Source of the DNA: Sandaracinaceae bacterium | Lineage (GTDB): Bacteria > Myxococcota_A > Polyangia > Polyangiales > Houyiibacteriaceae | Assembly (NCBI GenBank): GCA_016706685.1 | Contig: JADJJE010000012.1 | Span: forward strand, 1-64,000 | DNA: 64,000 nucleotides | Direction of reading: 5' to 3' | Shown here: positions 51,749 to 60,437 of the stretch, piece after piece | Numbering within the stretch: the stretch's first letter is position 1 | Layout: each line of letters opens with the position of its first letter | Position numbers and translations under genes: made by a program | Notes under the pieces: generated by a model | The model's database searches: none | What the model was told of the DNA's origin: nothing | The model's input: only the letters and a program-made list of their open reading frames with translations

Positions 51749-52675
51749 CTATGCCGTTTGCTGAAGGTGGCTGGTGATGGCGCCCGCGAGGGTGGGCACC
51801 AGCTGTGCAGGAAAGTCGTGGCCCATGCCGCGGATGACCCGCAGGCGAGCCTTGGGAATGAGCTGCGCGCTGAGCCTGCCGCCCTCCACGCGCACCAGGG
51901 GATCGGCGTCCCCGTGCAGGATGAGCGCCGGGGCCTGCACCTTGTGCAGCCGGTTCCCGAAGCCCCCCGTGGCCAGGATGGCCATCAGGTGGTGGGCGAG
52001 GCCGGTCTGGCTCATGCCGCGCGCCAGGCTGCGGTGCGTCTGCGCGATGAGCTCTTCACGCGGCGTGGGGTACGCCGGGCTGCCGATCATCTCCCACATC
52101 TTCGCGTTGGCGAGGGCCAGGCTGTCGGGGTCCATGGCGGGTGGCGGCTTCAGCAGGTTGAGGAGCACGCGTGGCGTGGGCTTCGGCAGCGTGCGCTCGT
52201 TGGGCGACGACATGATGGACGTCAGGCTGCTCACGCGCGCCGCGTGATCGGCTGCGACCAGCTGCGAGATCATGCCGCCCATGGAGAAGCCCACGAAGTG
52301 CGCGCGCTCGATCTGGAGCGCGTCCAGTAGGCCCACGGCGTCCAGTGCCAGCGTGTGCAGGTCGTACTGGGCCTCTTCGCCGGGACCCACGCGGATGCTC
52401 AGCTCGCGCCCGAGGATGCCCTGCAGGTAGCGCTTGCCCAGGGTGGGCGGCGGCGGACCCGCGGTCCAAGACGAAGCGCCCACGTCCCGGTTGTCGAAGC
52501 GAATGACGCGATAGCCCGCGTGGGCGAGCGCGCTGCACAAGGCGTCGGGCCACGCGATGCGTTGCAGGCTCATGCCCGCGATCATCAGCAGCGCGGGCGC
52601 GGCAGGGTCGCCGAACTCCTCGTAGGCGAGGCGGACTCCGTTGCTCTCGGCGAAACCTTCGGTGCGTGCGCTCAT
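51749..52675 (-). CDS. Alpha/beta hydrolase
   Basis: 308 residues from ATG 52675. Oxyanion strand MIAGMSLQ, nucleophile elbow GFSMGG, acid region ILHGDADPLV and late His in GMGHDFP. Nearest to lactonase/epoxide-type members, exact substrate unknown. Its start codon lies inside the first of two operator-like repeats at 52674-52716, implying control of this hydrolase operon. Confidence 0.87.
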   Translation of the reverse strand: MSARTEGFAESNGVRLAYEEFGDPAAPALLMIAGMSLQRIAWPDALCSALAHAGYRVIRFDNRDVGASSWTAGPPPPTLGKRYLQGILGRELSIRVGPGEEAQYDLHTLALDAVGLLDALQIERAHFVGFSMGGMISQLVAADHAARVSSLTSIMSSPNERTLPKPTPRVLLNLLKPPPAMDPDSLALANAKMWEMIGSPAYPTPREELIAQTHRSLARGMSQTGLAHHLMAILATGGFGNRLHKVQAPALILHGDADPLVRVEGGRLSAQLIPKARLRVIRGMGHDFPAQLVPTLAGAITSHLQQTA

Positions 52676-52716
52676 TGAACTCTGGTCAACTATAGACGCT
52701 ATTGAATCGAGGTCAA
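52674..52716. promoter_or_regulatory. Tandem operator-like repeats over the hydrolase start
   Basis: ATTGAA-N4-GGTCAA occurs at 52674-52689 and again at 52701-52716, 27 bases apart; each contains the dyad TTGA-N7-TCAA. The first covers the start codon, so binding would block initiation or transcription. The regulator is not in the window. Confidence 0.6.
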
Positions 52717-52779
52717 TAGTGCTGTGCAGATTTATCTCACGCCTCGACCGGGTTGGGCGGGTACCGTAGAAGGCACCCC

Positions 52780-53493
52780 ATGTCGGCTCGAAATCCCCAC
52801 CGGGCAGCGTGCGTGCGCGCCTCCTCCGCGCTCTTGGCGCTGGCTCTCTTCGGCTGCCCGGGTGGCCCGGTTCCAGCCGAGGGACGTGAGCGGTCTGCGG
52901 CCGCAGAGCCTCCCCCAATGCCAGCCACGGCTGCCCACGCGGCGCCGTCGGCCGCAGCCAACGCCCCTGCCGTCGATGCGCCTGCGGCGGCACCGGCAGC
53001 TCCCGCGCAGGCCGCGGCGCCTCCTCTGGCCGGCATCACCTGGGACGCCCCCACCGGCTTTGCCACGGTGGCGCCGTCCAACTCGATGCGCGCTGCGGAG
53101 TACCTGTCGCCCGAAGGCGATGCGCGGCTGGTGGTGTTCCACTTCCCCGAGATGCGCGAGACCGTGAGCGCCAACATCGACCGCTGGAAGCAGCAGTTCG
53201 ACGAGGCCGCCCGCGAGGACGCACGTGTCGAGACGCGTGGTGTGGCCGGGCTCTCCGTGACCGTCCTGGACATCGAAGGCGCGAACGCAGGCATGCACGG
53301 AGCCAGCCCCGAAGGCTCGAGCGCGCCTCGTCCGCGCGAGCGCATGCTGGGCGCGGCCGTGGTCGCCCCGGGTGGCGTCGTGTTCTTCAAGTTCGTTGGC
53401 CCGAGCGCGTCCGTCGCGGCAGGGCGCGCCGGCTTCGAGGCCATGATCGCGTCGCTGCGCCCCGTGCCCGCCCCGGCCGGAGGCAATGAGTGA
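52780..53493 (+). CDS. Putative lipoprotein, function unknown
   Basis: 237 residues from ATG 52780. Lipobox LFGC (Cys26) follows a hydrophobic core; an Ala/Pro-rich linker runs to residue ~90, then a compact domain of about 130 residues with a central WKQQFDEAARED helix. It overlaps the next gene (GTGA), an outer-membrane barrel, so it may be its lipoprotein partner. Confidence 0.65.
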   Translation: MSARNPHRAACVRASSALLALALFGCPGGPVPAEGRERSAAAEPPPMPATAAHAAPSAAANAPAVDAPAAAPAAPAQAAAPPLAGITWDAPTGFATVAPSNSMRAAEYLSPEGDARLVVFHFPEMRETVSANIDRWKQQFDEAAREDARVETRGVAGLSVTVLDIEGANAGMHGASPEGSSAPRPRERMLGAAVVAPGGVVFFKFVGPSASVAAGRAGFEAMIASLRPVPAPAGGNE

Positions 53494-54821
53494 CGCGGCT
53501 GCGTCCGCGACGCGCACGCCCCACGCTGGCTGGGCTGCTGGCGCTGCTGACGCTGCTGTCCGGTGTGCGCCGCGCGACCGCTGATGAGCGTGACATCCAC
53601 CTGCTGGAGACCCCCGTCACCTTCACGGACGTGGCCGACGCCGCCGACGGTGAGGACCGCTTCGACCTCAACGTACGCGTGGCGTTCCGGCGCCTGCAAG
53701 AGCGCGCCGACGTGCGCCGCGAGCGGCCCAGCAGCACGGGCCGCAGCGAGACCGAACGGGTGGGGGCGTACCGCTTGGTGCGTCACGAGCTGCTGCTGGG
53801 GCTCGACATCGGGCTCTTCCGTGACCTCGAGCTCAGCGTGGACCTGCCGCTGGTGCTCAGCGATGACCGCCGGCTGAGCCCCGTCAACGGCGCGCTGCTC
53901 GACGGGCTCGCGCGCGCGGCCCCGCTGGTCTCGCCCACCCGCTCGGGCCTCGACGTGCTGATCCTGGGGGTGGGGTGGGCGCCGCTCAACCAGTACCGCG
54001 ACGCGCACTCGCCCACGTGGGTCTTCCGCCTGACCAGCCGCATCGCCATCGGCGACGTGCGCGCGCCCTGCGTCACGGGCCAGAGCGAGTGTGGCGTGAG
54101 CGAGGGTACGCACGCGCTCAGCCTCGAGACGCGCATGTCGCACCGCTTCCGCTATGCCGAACCCTACGGCGGGGCGGGCTTCACGGCGCAGTTCCGCGGG
54201 CGCGCGTCGTCCGCCTTCGCGCCGGGCGGCAAGCTCGCCGGCTATCGCCACGTGAACCCGCCGCTCATCGCCGAGTTCGTGGCGGGCATGGCGCTCATCC
54301 CGTGGGAGCACCGCGGCAAGCAGCAGCGGCTCACGGTGGACATCCGGCTGCACGCGCTGTGGGTGGCCGAGGGGCGCGACTACTCGCCGCTCTTCGACGC
54401 GCTGGGCACCTCGTCGGAGCCCACCCTGGCCAACCCCAGCTGCGAGGGTGCGCCCGTCAACAGCGCGGACTGCACCGGCGATCCGACTGGGCTCCGCCTG
54501 GTGCCGTTCACGGGCCTGACCGACGTGCAGGCGCACGGGCGCATCGGGGGCCGTATTGCCGTGGAGCTGCAGGCGGCGCGCTTCGTGCGCTTCGGCTTCG
54601 GTGGCGCGCTGCACTACACCACGCCGCACCAGATCACGGGGACCGGGCGCTGCAACCCGCAGGCCTCGCCGCGTGACCCGAGCGACCCGCGCATCGCGGG
54701 CTGCGCCGAGGGCATCGTGGACCCGCACTACCGCGTGCGGCTGGACACGCCGGGGCAGCGCTTCTCGCTCACGGGGCAGCTGCGCGTGGACCTGTTCGCC
54801 ACCATGCGCGCGCAGTTCTAG
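53490..54821 (+). CDS. Outer-membrane beta-barrel-like protein
   Basis: 443 residues from GTG 53490. Signal peptide (LAGLLALLTLLSG...A-T-A) then long alternating amphipathic strands, several loops with Cys (GQSECGV, NPSCEGAPVNSADC), and a final aromatic strand ending RAQF. No known transporter signature. Coupled to the upstream lipoprotein gene by a 4-base overlap. Confidence 0.65.
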   Translation: MTRLRPRRARPTLAGLLALLTLLSGVRRATADERDIHLLETPVTFTDVADAADGEDRFDLNVRVAFRRLQERADVRRERPSSTGRSETERVGAYRLVRHELLLGLDIGLFRDLELSVDLPLVLSDDRRLSPVNGALLDGLARAAPLVSPTRSGLDVLILGVGWAPLNQYRDAHSPTWVFRLTSRIAIGDVRAPCVTGQSECGVSEGTHALSLETRMSHRFRYAEPYGGAGFTAQFRGRASSAFAPGGKLAGYRHVNPPLIAEFVAGMALIPWEHRGKQQRLTVDIRLHALWVAEGRDYSPLFDALGTSSEPTLANPSCEGAPVNSADCTGDPTGLRLVPFTGLTDVQAHGRIGGRIAVELQAARFVRFGFGGALHYTTPHQITGTGRCNPQASPRDPSDPRIAGCAEGIVDPHYRVRLDTPGQRFSLTGQLRVDLFATMRAQF

Positions 54822-54867
54822 CGGCGCCGTGTGCTGGCGACGTTCGTCGCCGCGCTATGCTGGAGCC

Positions 54868-55788
54868 ATGCACCTCGCCCGCGCACTCTGGCTCCCGGCC
54901 TCGTGGCTCCTGGCGTCGCTGCTCATCCTCAGCTGCGCGTCTCGTAGCGCCCCGGCGCCCGCCAGCGCCCCGGCCACGGTGGCCAGCCAGGACGGCGCGT
55001 GGGTGTGGGTCCAGCAAGCGGGGCGCTTCGCGAGCGCGCTGGTGGACCCCGACAGCGGCCGCGTCATCCGCGAGCGCGAGGGCATCTGGGTGCACTCCGG
55101 CTTCGGCCTGGCCCAGCTGCGCGTGCGCGAAGTGCAGAGCCGAACCTTCGAGTGCGCCGACGTAGAGGCGGGCGTCGAACCCCTGCCGCTGCGGGGCACC
55201 TCGCCCACGCAGCTGCTCGAGCTGTGTCCCGAGCGCGAGTCCGGGTGCCGCACGCTGGTGCCGCCCATCCCGGACGGAGCGGCCGCAGAGCTCGGCGATC
55301 AAGTGCTGGTGAAGGGCACCCTCGGGCCGTTCGTGTTCGCGCAGCGCTGGACCGAGCACTATGGCTGCGGCGCCCATGGGGCGGTGGAGGCGAGCGCGTT
55401 CGTCTTCGACCTGCGCGACGGACGCAGCTTCGACGTGTTGCCGCACGTGGCGCCGGCGGAGGCGCTGCGCCAGGTGGCGTTCGAAGAGCTGCAGCACCGC
55501 TGGGGGGCCGAGCTGGGCGCCGTTGAGCTCGACGCCCTCACGCTGGGTGCGGTCTGGCCGGAGCTCGAGGAGGGCCACATGGGCCTGCGCTATCTCTTCG
55601 CGCTGCCCTCCTGCTACGCGTGCGGGGATGCGGGCTGGGGCTCCTACACGGTGGCTCACGACGTGCGCACCGAGACCCTGGGGGCCCTGCTCGAGCCCTA
55701 CCGCGCGATCCCCCCTGGCGCGCTGAGCTACGTCACCCAGCACCCGGGCTTGGTGTTCGGCGGCGCCACGCTCGCCGCTTGGTTCTGA
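54868..55788 (+). CDS. Putative lipoprotein, function unknown
   Basis: 306 residues from ATG 54868. Lipobox LSC (about Cys21) after a hydrophobic core; Ala/Pro linker; Cys pairs later (LELCPERESGCR, SCYACGD), the latter resembling a CxxC metal or disulfide site. Function not recognised. It is the last gene before the sigma factor. Confidence 0.6.
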   Translation: MHLARALWLPASWLLASLLILSCASRSAPAPASAPATVASQDGAWVWVQQAGRFASALVDPDSGRVIREREGIWVHSGFGLAQLRVREVQSRTFECADVEAGVEPLPLRGTSPTQLLELCPERESGCRTLVPPIPDGAAAELGDQVLVKGTLGPFVFAQRWTEHYGCGAHGAVEASAFVFDLRDGRSFDVLPHVAPAEALRQVAFEELQHRWGAELGAVELDALTLGAVWPELEEGHMGLRYLFALPSCYACGDAGWGSYTVAHDVRTETLGALLEPYRAIPPGALSYVTQHPGLVFGGATLAAWF

Positions 55789-55864
55789 GGCCGTAACGGA
55801 ACAGGCGCGCCGCGCGACTGTTGCCAGACGTGCGGGCAGCTTTACAGGCGCACGCTCCCCACGT

Positions 55865-56902
55865 ATGGATCAGCTAGTGCACAACGGTGACCCCGACGAC
55901 GAGCTCCACTCAGGCGAGCCGGACGACCTCGACGAGAACGTCATCGAGGCCGAGCTGGTGGACGAAGACGGCGTGGACATCCCGCCCGCGCTCGAGCGGC
56001 GAGCCCGGGGCGAAGCCCTCGTGCCCAGCAAAGCCTCGCTCGCCGAGCGTGACCCGCTGGCGGCCTACATGCGAGACGTGCACCGCTACAAGCTGCTGAC
56101 CCCGGAGCAGGAGCACACCCTCGCGGTGAAGTACGCCGTGGACGGTGACCTGGACGCCGCGCGCGAGCTGGTCACCAGCAACCTCCGCCTCGTGGTCAAG
56201 ATCGCCTACGACTACCGGCAGGCCTACAAGAACCTCCTCGACCTGGTGCAGGAGGGCAACATCGGCCTCATGCAGGCGGTCAAGAAGTACGACCCCTACA
56301 AGGGCGTCAAGCTCTCCAGCTACGCAGCCTGGTGGATTCGCGCGTACATGCTGCGCTTCATCCTGAACAACCACCGCTTGGTGAAGGTCGGGACCACGCA
56401 GGCGCAGCGCAAGCTCTTCTTCAATTTGAAGAAGGAGAAGGCGCGTCTCTCGGCCATGGGCATCGAGCCCACCCCGGCGCGCATCGCCGAGCGGCTGAAC
56501 GTGCCCGAGCACGAGGTCGTCTCCATGGATCGCCGGCTCAGCGCGGGCGAGGCCTCGCTCGACGCCCCCGTGGGCGCCGGTGACGGTCGCCAGGTGGCCC
56601 GCGTGGAGCTGGTGCCGGGCGGCGGCGCGGGCATGGACGACGTGCTGGCCGAGCAGCAGCTGGGGGACCAGCTCAAGGGCAAGATCCACGAGTTCGGCGC
56701 CACGCTGGTGGGCAAGGAGAAGCGCATCTTCGACGAGCGCCTGCTGGCCGAAGACCCGCGCACCCTGCAAGAGCTCGGCACCGAGTTCGGCGTCAGCCGT
56801 GAGCGCGTGCGTCAGCTGGAGAAGCGCTTGCTCGAGAAGCTGCGCACGTACCTGAGCGACGAGCTGGGGCAGGCGGTAATCGACGTCTACGAGCCGGCCT
56901 GA
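55865..56902 (+). CDS. rpoH: RNA polymerase sigma-32-like factor
   Basis: 345 residues. A 60-residue acidic N-terminus precedes sigma region 1.2-2 (NLRLVVKIAYDYRQ, DLVQEGNIGLMQAV, YAAWWIRAYM), the RpoH-box segment QRKLFFNLK (about 180), and region 4 HTH (TLQELGTEFGVSRERVRQLE). This fits the RpoH-like family of myxobacteria, in which paralogues control stress or development; which one this is cannot be told, so the symbol is tentative. It ends facing rsmI, with the inverted repeat between. Confidence 0.85.
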   Translation: MDQLVHNGDPDDELHSGEPDDLDENVIEAELVDEDGVDIPPALERRARGEALVPSKASLAERDPLAAYMRDVHRYKLLTPEQEHTLAVKYAVDGDLDAARELVTSNLRLVVKIAYDYRQAYKNLLDLVQEGNIGLMQAVKKYDPYKGVKLSSYAAWWIRAYMLRFILNNHRLVKVGTTQAQRKLFFNLKKEKARLSAMGIEPTPARIAERLNVPEHEVVSMDRRLSAGEASLDAPVGAGDGRQVARVELVPGGGAGMDDVLAEQQLGDQLKGKIHEFGATLVGKEKRIFDERLLAEDPRTLQELGTEFGVSRERVRQLEKRLLEKLRTYLSDELGQAVIDVYEPA

Positions 56903-57315
56903 GTTCGGGAGCCGGGCACCCAGGGCTGAAGCCGGATGATTCTACACATGCCACCAGGTGGCCGACCTGCCTTGCTGCAAGGTGCGATGGGCACCCACCG
57001 CTGAAGCGGTGGGCAGCAAACCACGTGGCTGATTGGCATAAAGTCCCCCGCCTTTCGGCGGCGGACTACCTGGCTACCAGCAGGGTTTGCCCTACCGAGG
57101 GTACTCGGACACTGCGTCCGGCCACCCTTGGTAGAACACACCCTGTTGTCGATCACGTAGTCCGCCCAAGGGCGGACTTTCGGTAGGTCCAGGCCTGGTC
57201 TGCTGCCCCCGGCTTCCAGCCGGGGGTGCCCATAGAACCTGGCTACAAGGCGAACTGGGCCCCAAGCAAGATATGTTGAATCATCAGGCTGAAGCGCTGC
57301 AGCGGTGCGCGCCCC
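56903..57315. other. Gene-free region between the sigma factor and rsmI
   Basis: Entirely occupied by the imperfect inverted repeat annotated separately. A short open frame on the minus strand (56887-57156) exists but only reflects the palindrome; no coding support. Confidence 0.7.
56913..57312. repeat. Approximately 400-base imperfect inverted repeat with embedded hairpins
   Basis: Reading the left arm forward and the right arm as its reverse complement, both go AGCC-GATGATTC, GCCTTG, ATGGGCACCC, a GC-rich stem, GGCAGCA, AAAGTCC...GGACTAC, CAGGGT, CTACC-AGGGT and CGGAC, meeting at CGGAC-ACTGC-GTCCG (57106-57120). Embedded perfect stems: CCCACCGCT/AGCGGTGGG (56994-57013), AGTCCGCCC/GGGCGGACT (57159-57178), CCCCCGGCT/AGCCGGGGG (57206-57226). 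No transposase. It could be a MITE or two inverted ~190-base repeat units; hairpins of this sort also flank IS200/IS605 elements. Bidirectional termination of the two convergent genes is a natural side effect. Confidence 0.75.
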
Positions 57316-58164
57316 TCAGGCTTCGTTGTCTTGCGCTCTGCCTACGCGGAGGGCTAGGTCGTAGGCTTCGGCTCTTGAGAGGGACGTGGTGGCCGCGAGG
57401 GCTTTGGCGATGGTCTTCACCGCCATGCCTTCGGCGAGGAGCGAGGCCACGCGGGCCTCGAGGTCTTCGGGGGCGTCTTCCGCTTGGACACGCGGCGCGC
57501 CCTCCACCACGACGGTGAACTCGCCGCGGGCGCCTTCCTGGAAGTACTCGGCCAGCTCCGTGAGGGTGCCGCGGCGCACCTCTTCGTGCAGCTTGGTGAG
57601 CTCGCGGCAGGCGGCGGCGCGGCGCTCGGGCAGGGCCAGCGCGGCCAGCTCGGCCAGGGTCTTGCCCACGCGCTGCGGGGCCTCGAAGAACACGCTGGCG
57701 CCGCTGTCCTGGATGATGCTCTCGAGCGCGCCGCTGCGCTTGCTGCCGCTGCGCGGGAGAAACCCCACGAAGCGGAAGTGGTCACACGGGAGGCCCGACA
57801 CGGCCACGGCCGTGGTGACGGCGCTGGGGCCCGGGATGCCTTCCACCGTGACGCCCAGCGCGACCGCGCGCTCCACCAGGGCGTGTCCGGGGTCGCTCAC
57901 CACCGGGGTGCCGGCGTCGGACACCAGCGCGAAGCGTGCGCCGGCGGCCAGCTCGGCGGCGATGGCGTCCAGCTGCCCTTCTCCCGTGTGAGCGTGCAGC
58001 GAGCGCAGCCGTGTGCTGATGCCGTGGTGCGACGTGAGCACGCCGGTGCGGCGCGTGTCTTCGGCCAAGATGGCGTCGGCCTCACGCAGGGTGCGCAGCG
58101 CGCGCAGCGTGATGTCCTCGAGGTTCCCGATGGGCGTTGCCACGAGCGAGAGGAGACCGGCCAT
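57316..58164 (-). CDS. rsmI: 16S rRNA (cytidine-1402-2'-O)-methyltransferase
   Basis: 282 residues, tetrapyrrole-methylase-fold. N-terminal VATPIGNLEDIT, then EDTRRTGVLTSHHGI, VSDAGTPVVSDPG and GIPGPSAVTTAV are diagnostic. It uses SAM to methylate C1402 of 16S rRNA in the P site. Transcribed toward the sigma factor across the giant repeat. Confidence 0.95.
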   Translation of the reverse strand: MAGLLSLVATPIGNLEDITLRALRTLREADAILAEDTRRTGVLTSHHGISTRLRSLHAHTGEGQLDAIAAELAAGARFALVSDAGTPVVSDPGHALVERAVALGVTVEGIPGPSAVTTAVAVSGLPCDHFRFVGFLPRSGSKRSGALESIIQDSGASVFFEAPQRVGKTLAELAALALPERRAAACRELTKLHEEVRRGTLTELAEYFQEGARGEFTVVVEGAPRVQAEDAPEDLEARVASLLAEGMAVKTIAKALAATTSLSRAEAYDLALRVGRAQDNEA

Positions 58165-58238
58165 GCCGAAGCGTGTAGCACGCGCGGCGGCCCGAACGAG
58201 CTGGCATCATCGAGGACCTGCCCTGCTAGGCTCCTCCC

Positions 58239-58820
58239 ATGTCCGCCCCATCCGAGTCCACGAGCGCGAAGAAGCTGCTGGCCATCCTCGCCATGATGCT
58301 GGGCATGCTCGGCACCGCCGGCGGCTGCTGGGGCGTCGTGGGGAGCTTCAGCAGCAGCGCCCTGCTCGACGTGCAGCGCGAGGCGCTCGAGGCGCAGAAC
58401 ACCCCCATCGCAGCGCAACAGCGTGAGCTACTCGCAATCACGCAGGCCTCCGCCGCGAAGTGGGGGCCCTACGTGGGGGTGGTCCAGGCGCTGAACCTGG
58501 TGGCGTCCATCCTGCTGGTGTTCGCGGGCGCGCAGATGTGGCGTGCACACGCGCGGGCCAAGGTGCTCGCGTTCATCGCGTGCGGCAGCAGCCTGCTGGT
58601 GGACCTGTGCATCGCGGGGCTGGCCGTCGCGCAGCAGCTGGAGCTGCAGGACGTCATGGGCACCCTCACGCCGACCGGGGCCGACCCGAACTTCAGCGCG
58701 GCCATGGCCGGGGCCACGCGGGTGGTCGCGGTGTTCGGCTCGTGCTTTGCCGCGGGCTGGCTCTTGACCAAGCTGGCCAGCTACACCGCGATCTGCGTGG
58801 TGGCGCGCCGGCCGTCGTGA
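58239..58820 (+). CDS. Integral membrane protein, function unknown
   Basis: 193 residues with about four transmembrane helices, the first two flanking an extracytoplasmic loop of ~50 residues containing Gln/Ala-rich helix. Cys-rich segments occur in helices 1 and 3. No family recognised. Divergent from rsmI, convergent with the dehydratase-like gene. Confidence 0.55.
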   Translation: MSAPSESTSAKKLLAILAMMLGMLGTAGGCWGVVGSFSSSALLDVQREALEAQNTPIAAQQRELLAITQASAAKWGPYVGVVQALNLVASILLVFAGAQMWRAHARAKVLAFIACGSSLLVDLCIAGLAVAQQLELQDVMGTLTPTGADPNFSAAMAGATRVVAVFGSCFAAGWLLTKLASYTAICVVARRPS

Positions 58821-58836
58821 GGGGCGCTCGGTCGGC

Positions 58837-60402
58837 CTACTCCTCGCGCTCGAACATGGCCTTGAAGCGCTCGGACTCCGCGGGCTCCACGCTAGCGGGG
58901 GCCTCGCCGTGCACGCCGGCCAGGTGCTTGGCCAGCGCCTTCTTGTAGCCCAGGTCCATCTGCCGGCCGATCTGGATGCGCTGCGCCTGCGGGGAGCCCG
59001 CCCCGTGCATGCTCTCGGTCAGGTAGCCCACGGCGTTGCGCCCCAGGGTCATGTTCTCGATCAAGCGCAGGATGCGCACGCGGTTCTCCGGGGTGACACC
59101 AGGGCGCGCCGCCAGGAACTTCTGCAGGATGGGCCCCGTCTCGGGCGAGTTCAGGTCCTTCTCCGAAGGGCAGGTGACCATCAGGCCACCGGCCAGGTCC
59201 TGCGCCAGGCGCGCCAGCTCGTACGGGAAGCGCGTGACGTTCTGCTTGCACACGTTCGCCAGCATGTCGTCGTTCTGGTAGTTGCCGGCCGCGGTGGGCT
59301 TCGACTCGTGCGAAGACGCGATGCCCGCGCCGTAGATGGTCTCGTTGAGGTGCGTCATCTCCACGAGCTTGTCGCGGATGTGCGAGACGTGCGGAACGCC
59401 GTTGTAGTCCGCGATGGCGGCCGCGGCCCCGATGATCACGTCGCCGAGGCCCGTCTTGCACACGTAGCTGCGGCGGTGGAACGCGGTGAAGCGCTCCACC
59501 AGCGGGGCGGCGAACTCCACCTCGCCCTGCATGAAGACGTGCTCGTTGGGGATGAACACGTCGTCGAAGATGATCATGGCCTCTTGGCCGCCATAGCGCG
59601 CGTTGCCCTGGTCGATGTCGCCGCCCTCGAGGGCGCGCGCGTCGCAGCTCTGGCGGCCGTAGATGAACGACACGCCCTTGGCCGTGACGGGGATGGCTGC
59701 CACCACGGCGTAGTCCCGGTCGGACTCGCGCAGCCGCATGGTGGGCATGACCAGCAGCCAGTGCGAGTTCACGCAGCCGGTCTGGTGGGCCTTGGCGCCC
59801 CGGATGACGATGCCGTCGGCGCGGCGCTCCACCACGCGCGTGAAGAGGTCGAGGTCCTCTTGGTCGCTCGGGCCCTTGCTGCGGTCGCCCTTCGGGTCGG
59901 TCATGGCGCCGCCCACCACCAGGTTGAGCCGCTGCATCTCCGTCCAGAAAGCGCGCAGCCGCACGTGGTACCGGGTAGCGTACTTTTGGTCGCACTCGAA
60001 GGTCACCGACCAGAGCGCGTTGGCCGCGTCCATGCCCACGCAGCGCTGGAAGCACGTGCCGGTCAGCTGCCCCATGCGGCGCTGCATCTTGTTCTGCTGC
60101 ACCACGTCGTCGGCCGACTCCGCGATGTGCAAGAAGCGGTTCACGCGCTTGCCGCTGAGCGACGAGTCGGCGCTCGCCAGCTTCGGGTTCTCGGCGGCCA
60201 GGTCGTACGTCACGGCCACGGCCTCGATGGACGGACGGATGATGGGGTGGTCCACCGGCTCGGCCACGCGCTCACCCATGAGGTACACCGTGAGGTTTCG
60301 GTCGCGCAGGCTCTCGATGTAGTCCGCGCCGCTCACGATGGGGCGGTCGACGCCGGGGCGCGAGGTGGCGGAGGACGCGGTGGTGGGCGTGGTGGCTTCC
60401 AT
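58837..60402 (-). CDS. abfD: 4-hydroxybutyryl-CoA dehydratase/vinylacetyl-CoA isomerase-like flavoenzyme
   Basis: 521 residues from ATG 60402. AbfD-type 4Fe-4S ligands: Cys117 and Cys121 (CFQRC), His309 and Cys315 in FHRRSYVC; the known enzyme has one more residue between the last pair (from memory), so spacing is altered. FAD-binding segments match the 4-hydroxyphenylacetate-3-hydroxylase superfamily. It would dehydrate 4-hydroxybutyryl-CoA to crotonyl-CoA; no other genes of that pathway are nearby, so the role is uncertain. Confidence 0.8.
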   Translation of the reverse strand: MEATTPTTASSATSRPGVDRPIVSGADYIESLRDRNLTVYLMGERVAEPVDHPIIRPSIEAVAVTYDLAAENPKLASADSSLSGKRVNRFLHIAESADDVVQQNKMQRRMGQLTGTCFQRCVGMDAANALWSVTFECDQKYATRYHVRLRAFWTEMQRLNLVVGGAMTDPKGDRSKGPSDQEDLDLFTRVVERRADGIVIRGAKAHQTGCVNSHWLLVMPTMRLRESDRDYAVVAAIPVTAKGVSFIYGRQSCDARALEGGDIDQGNARYGGQEAMIIFDDVFIPNEHVFMQGEVEFAAPLVERFTAFHRRSYVCKTGLGDVIIGAAAAIADYNGVPHVSHIRDKLVEMTHLNETIYGAGIASSHESKPTAAGNYQNDDMLANVCKQNVTRFPYELARLAQDLAGGLMVTCPSEKDLNSPETGPILQKFLAARPGVTPENRVRILRLIENMTLGRNAVGYLTESMHGAGSPQAQRIQIGRQMDLGYKKALAKHLAGVHGEAPASVEPAESERFKAMFEREE

Positions 60403-60437
60403 GCCGCGCACTGTACCAGCCCGCACCGGGCCTGCGC

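Noticed and set aside
56887..57156. A small minus-strand open frame in the sigma/rsmI gap
   Set aside because: It lies in the inverted repeat and reads across structural stems; no coding support.
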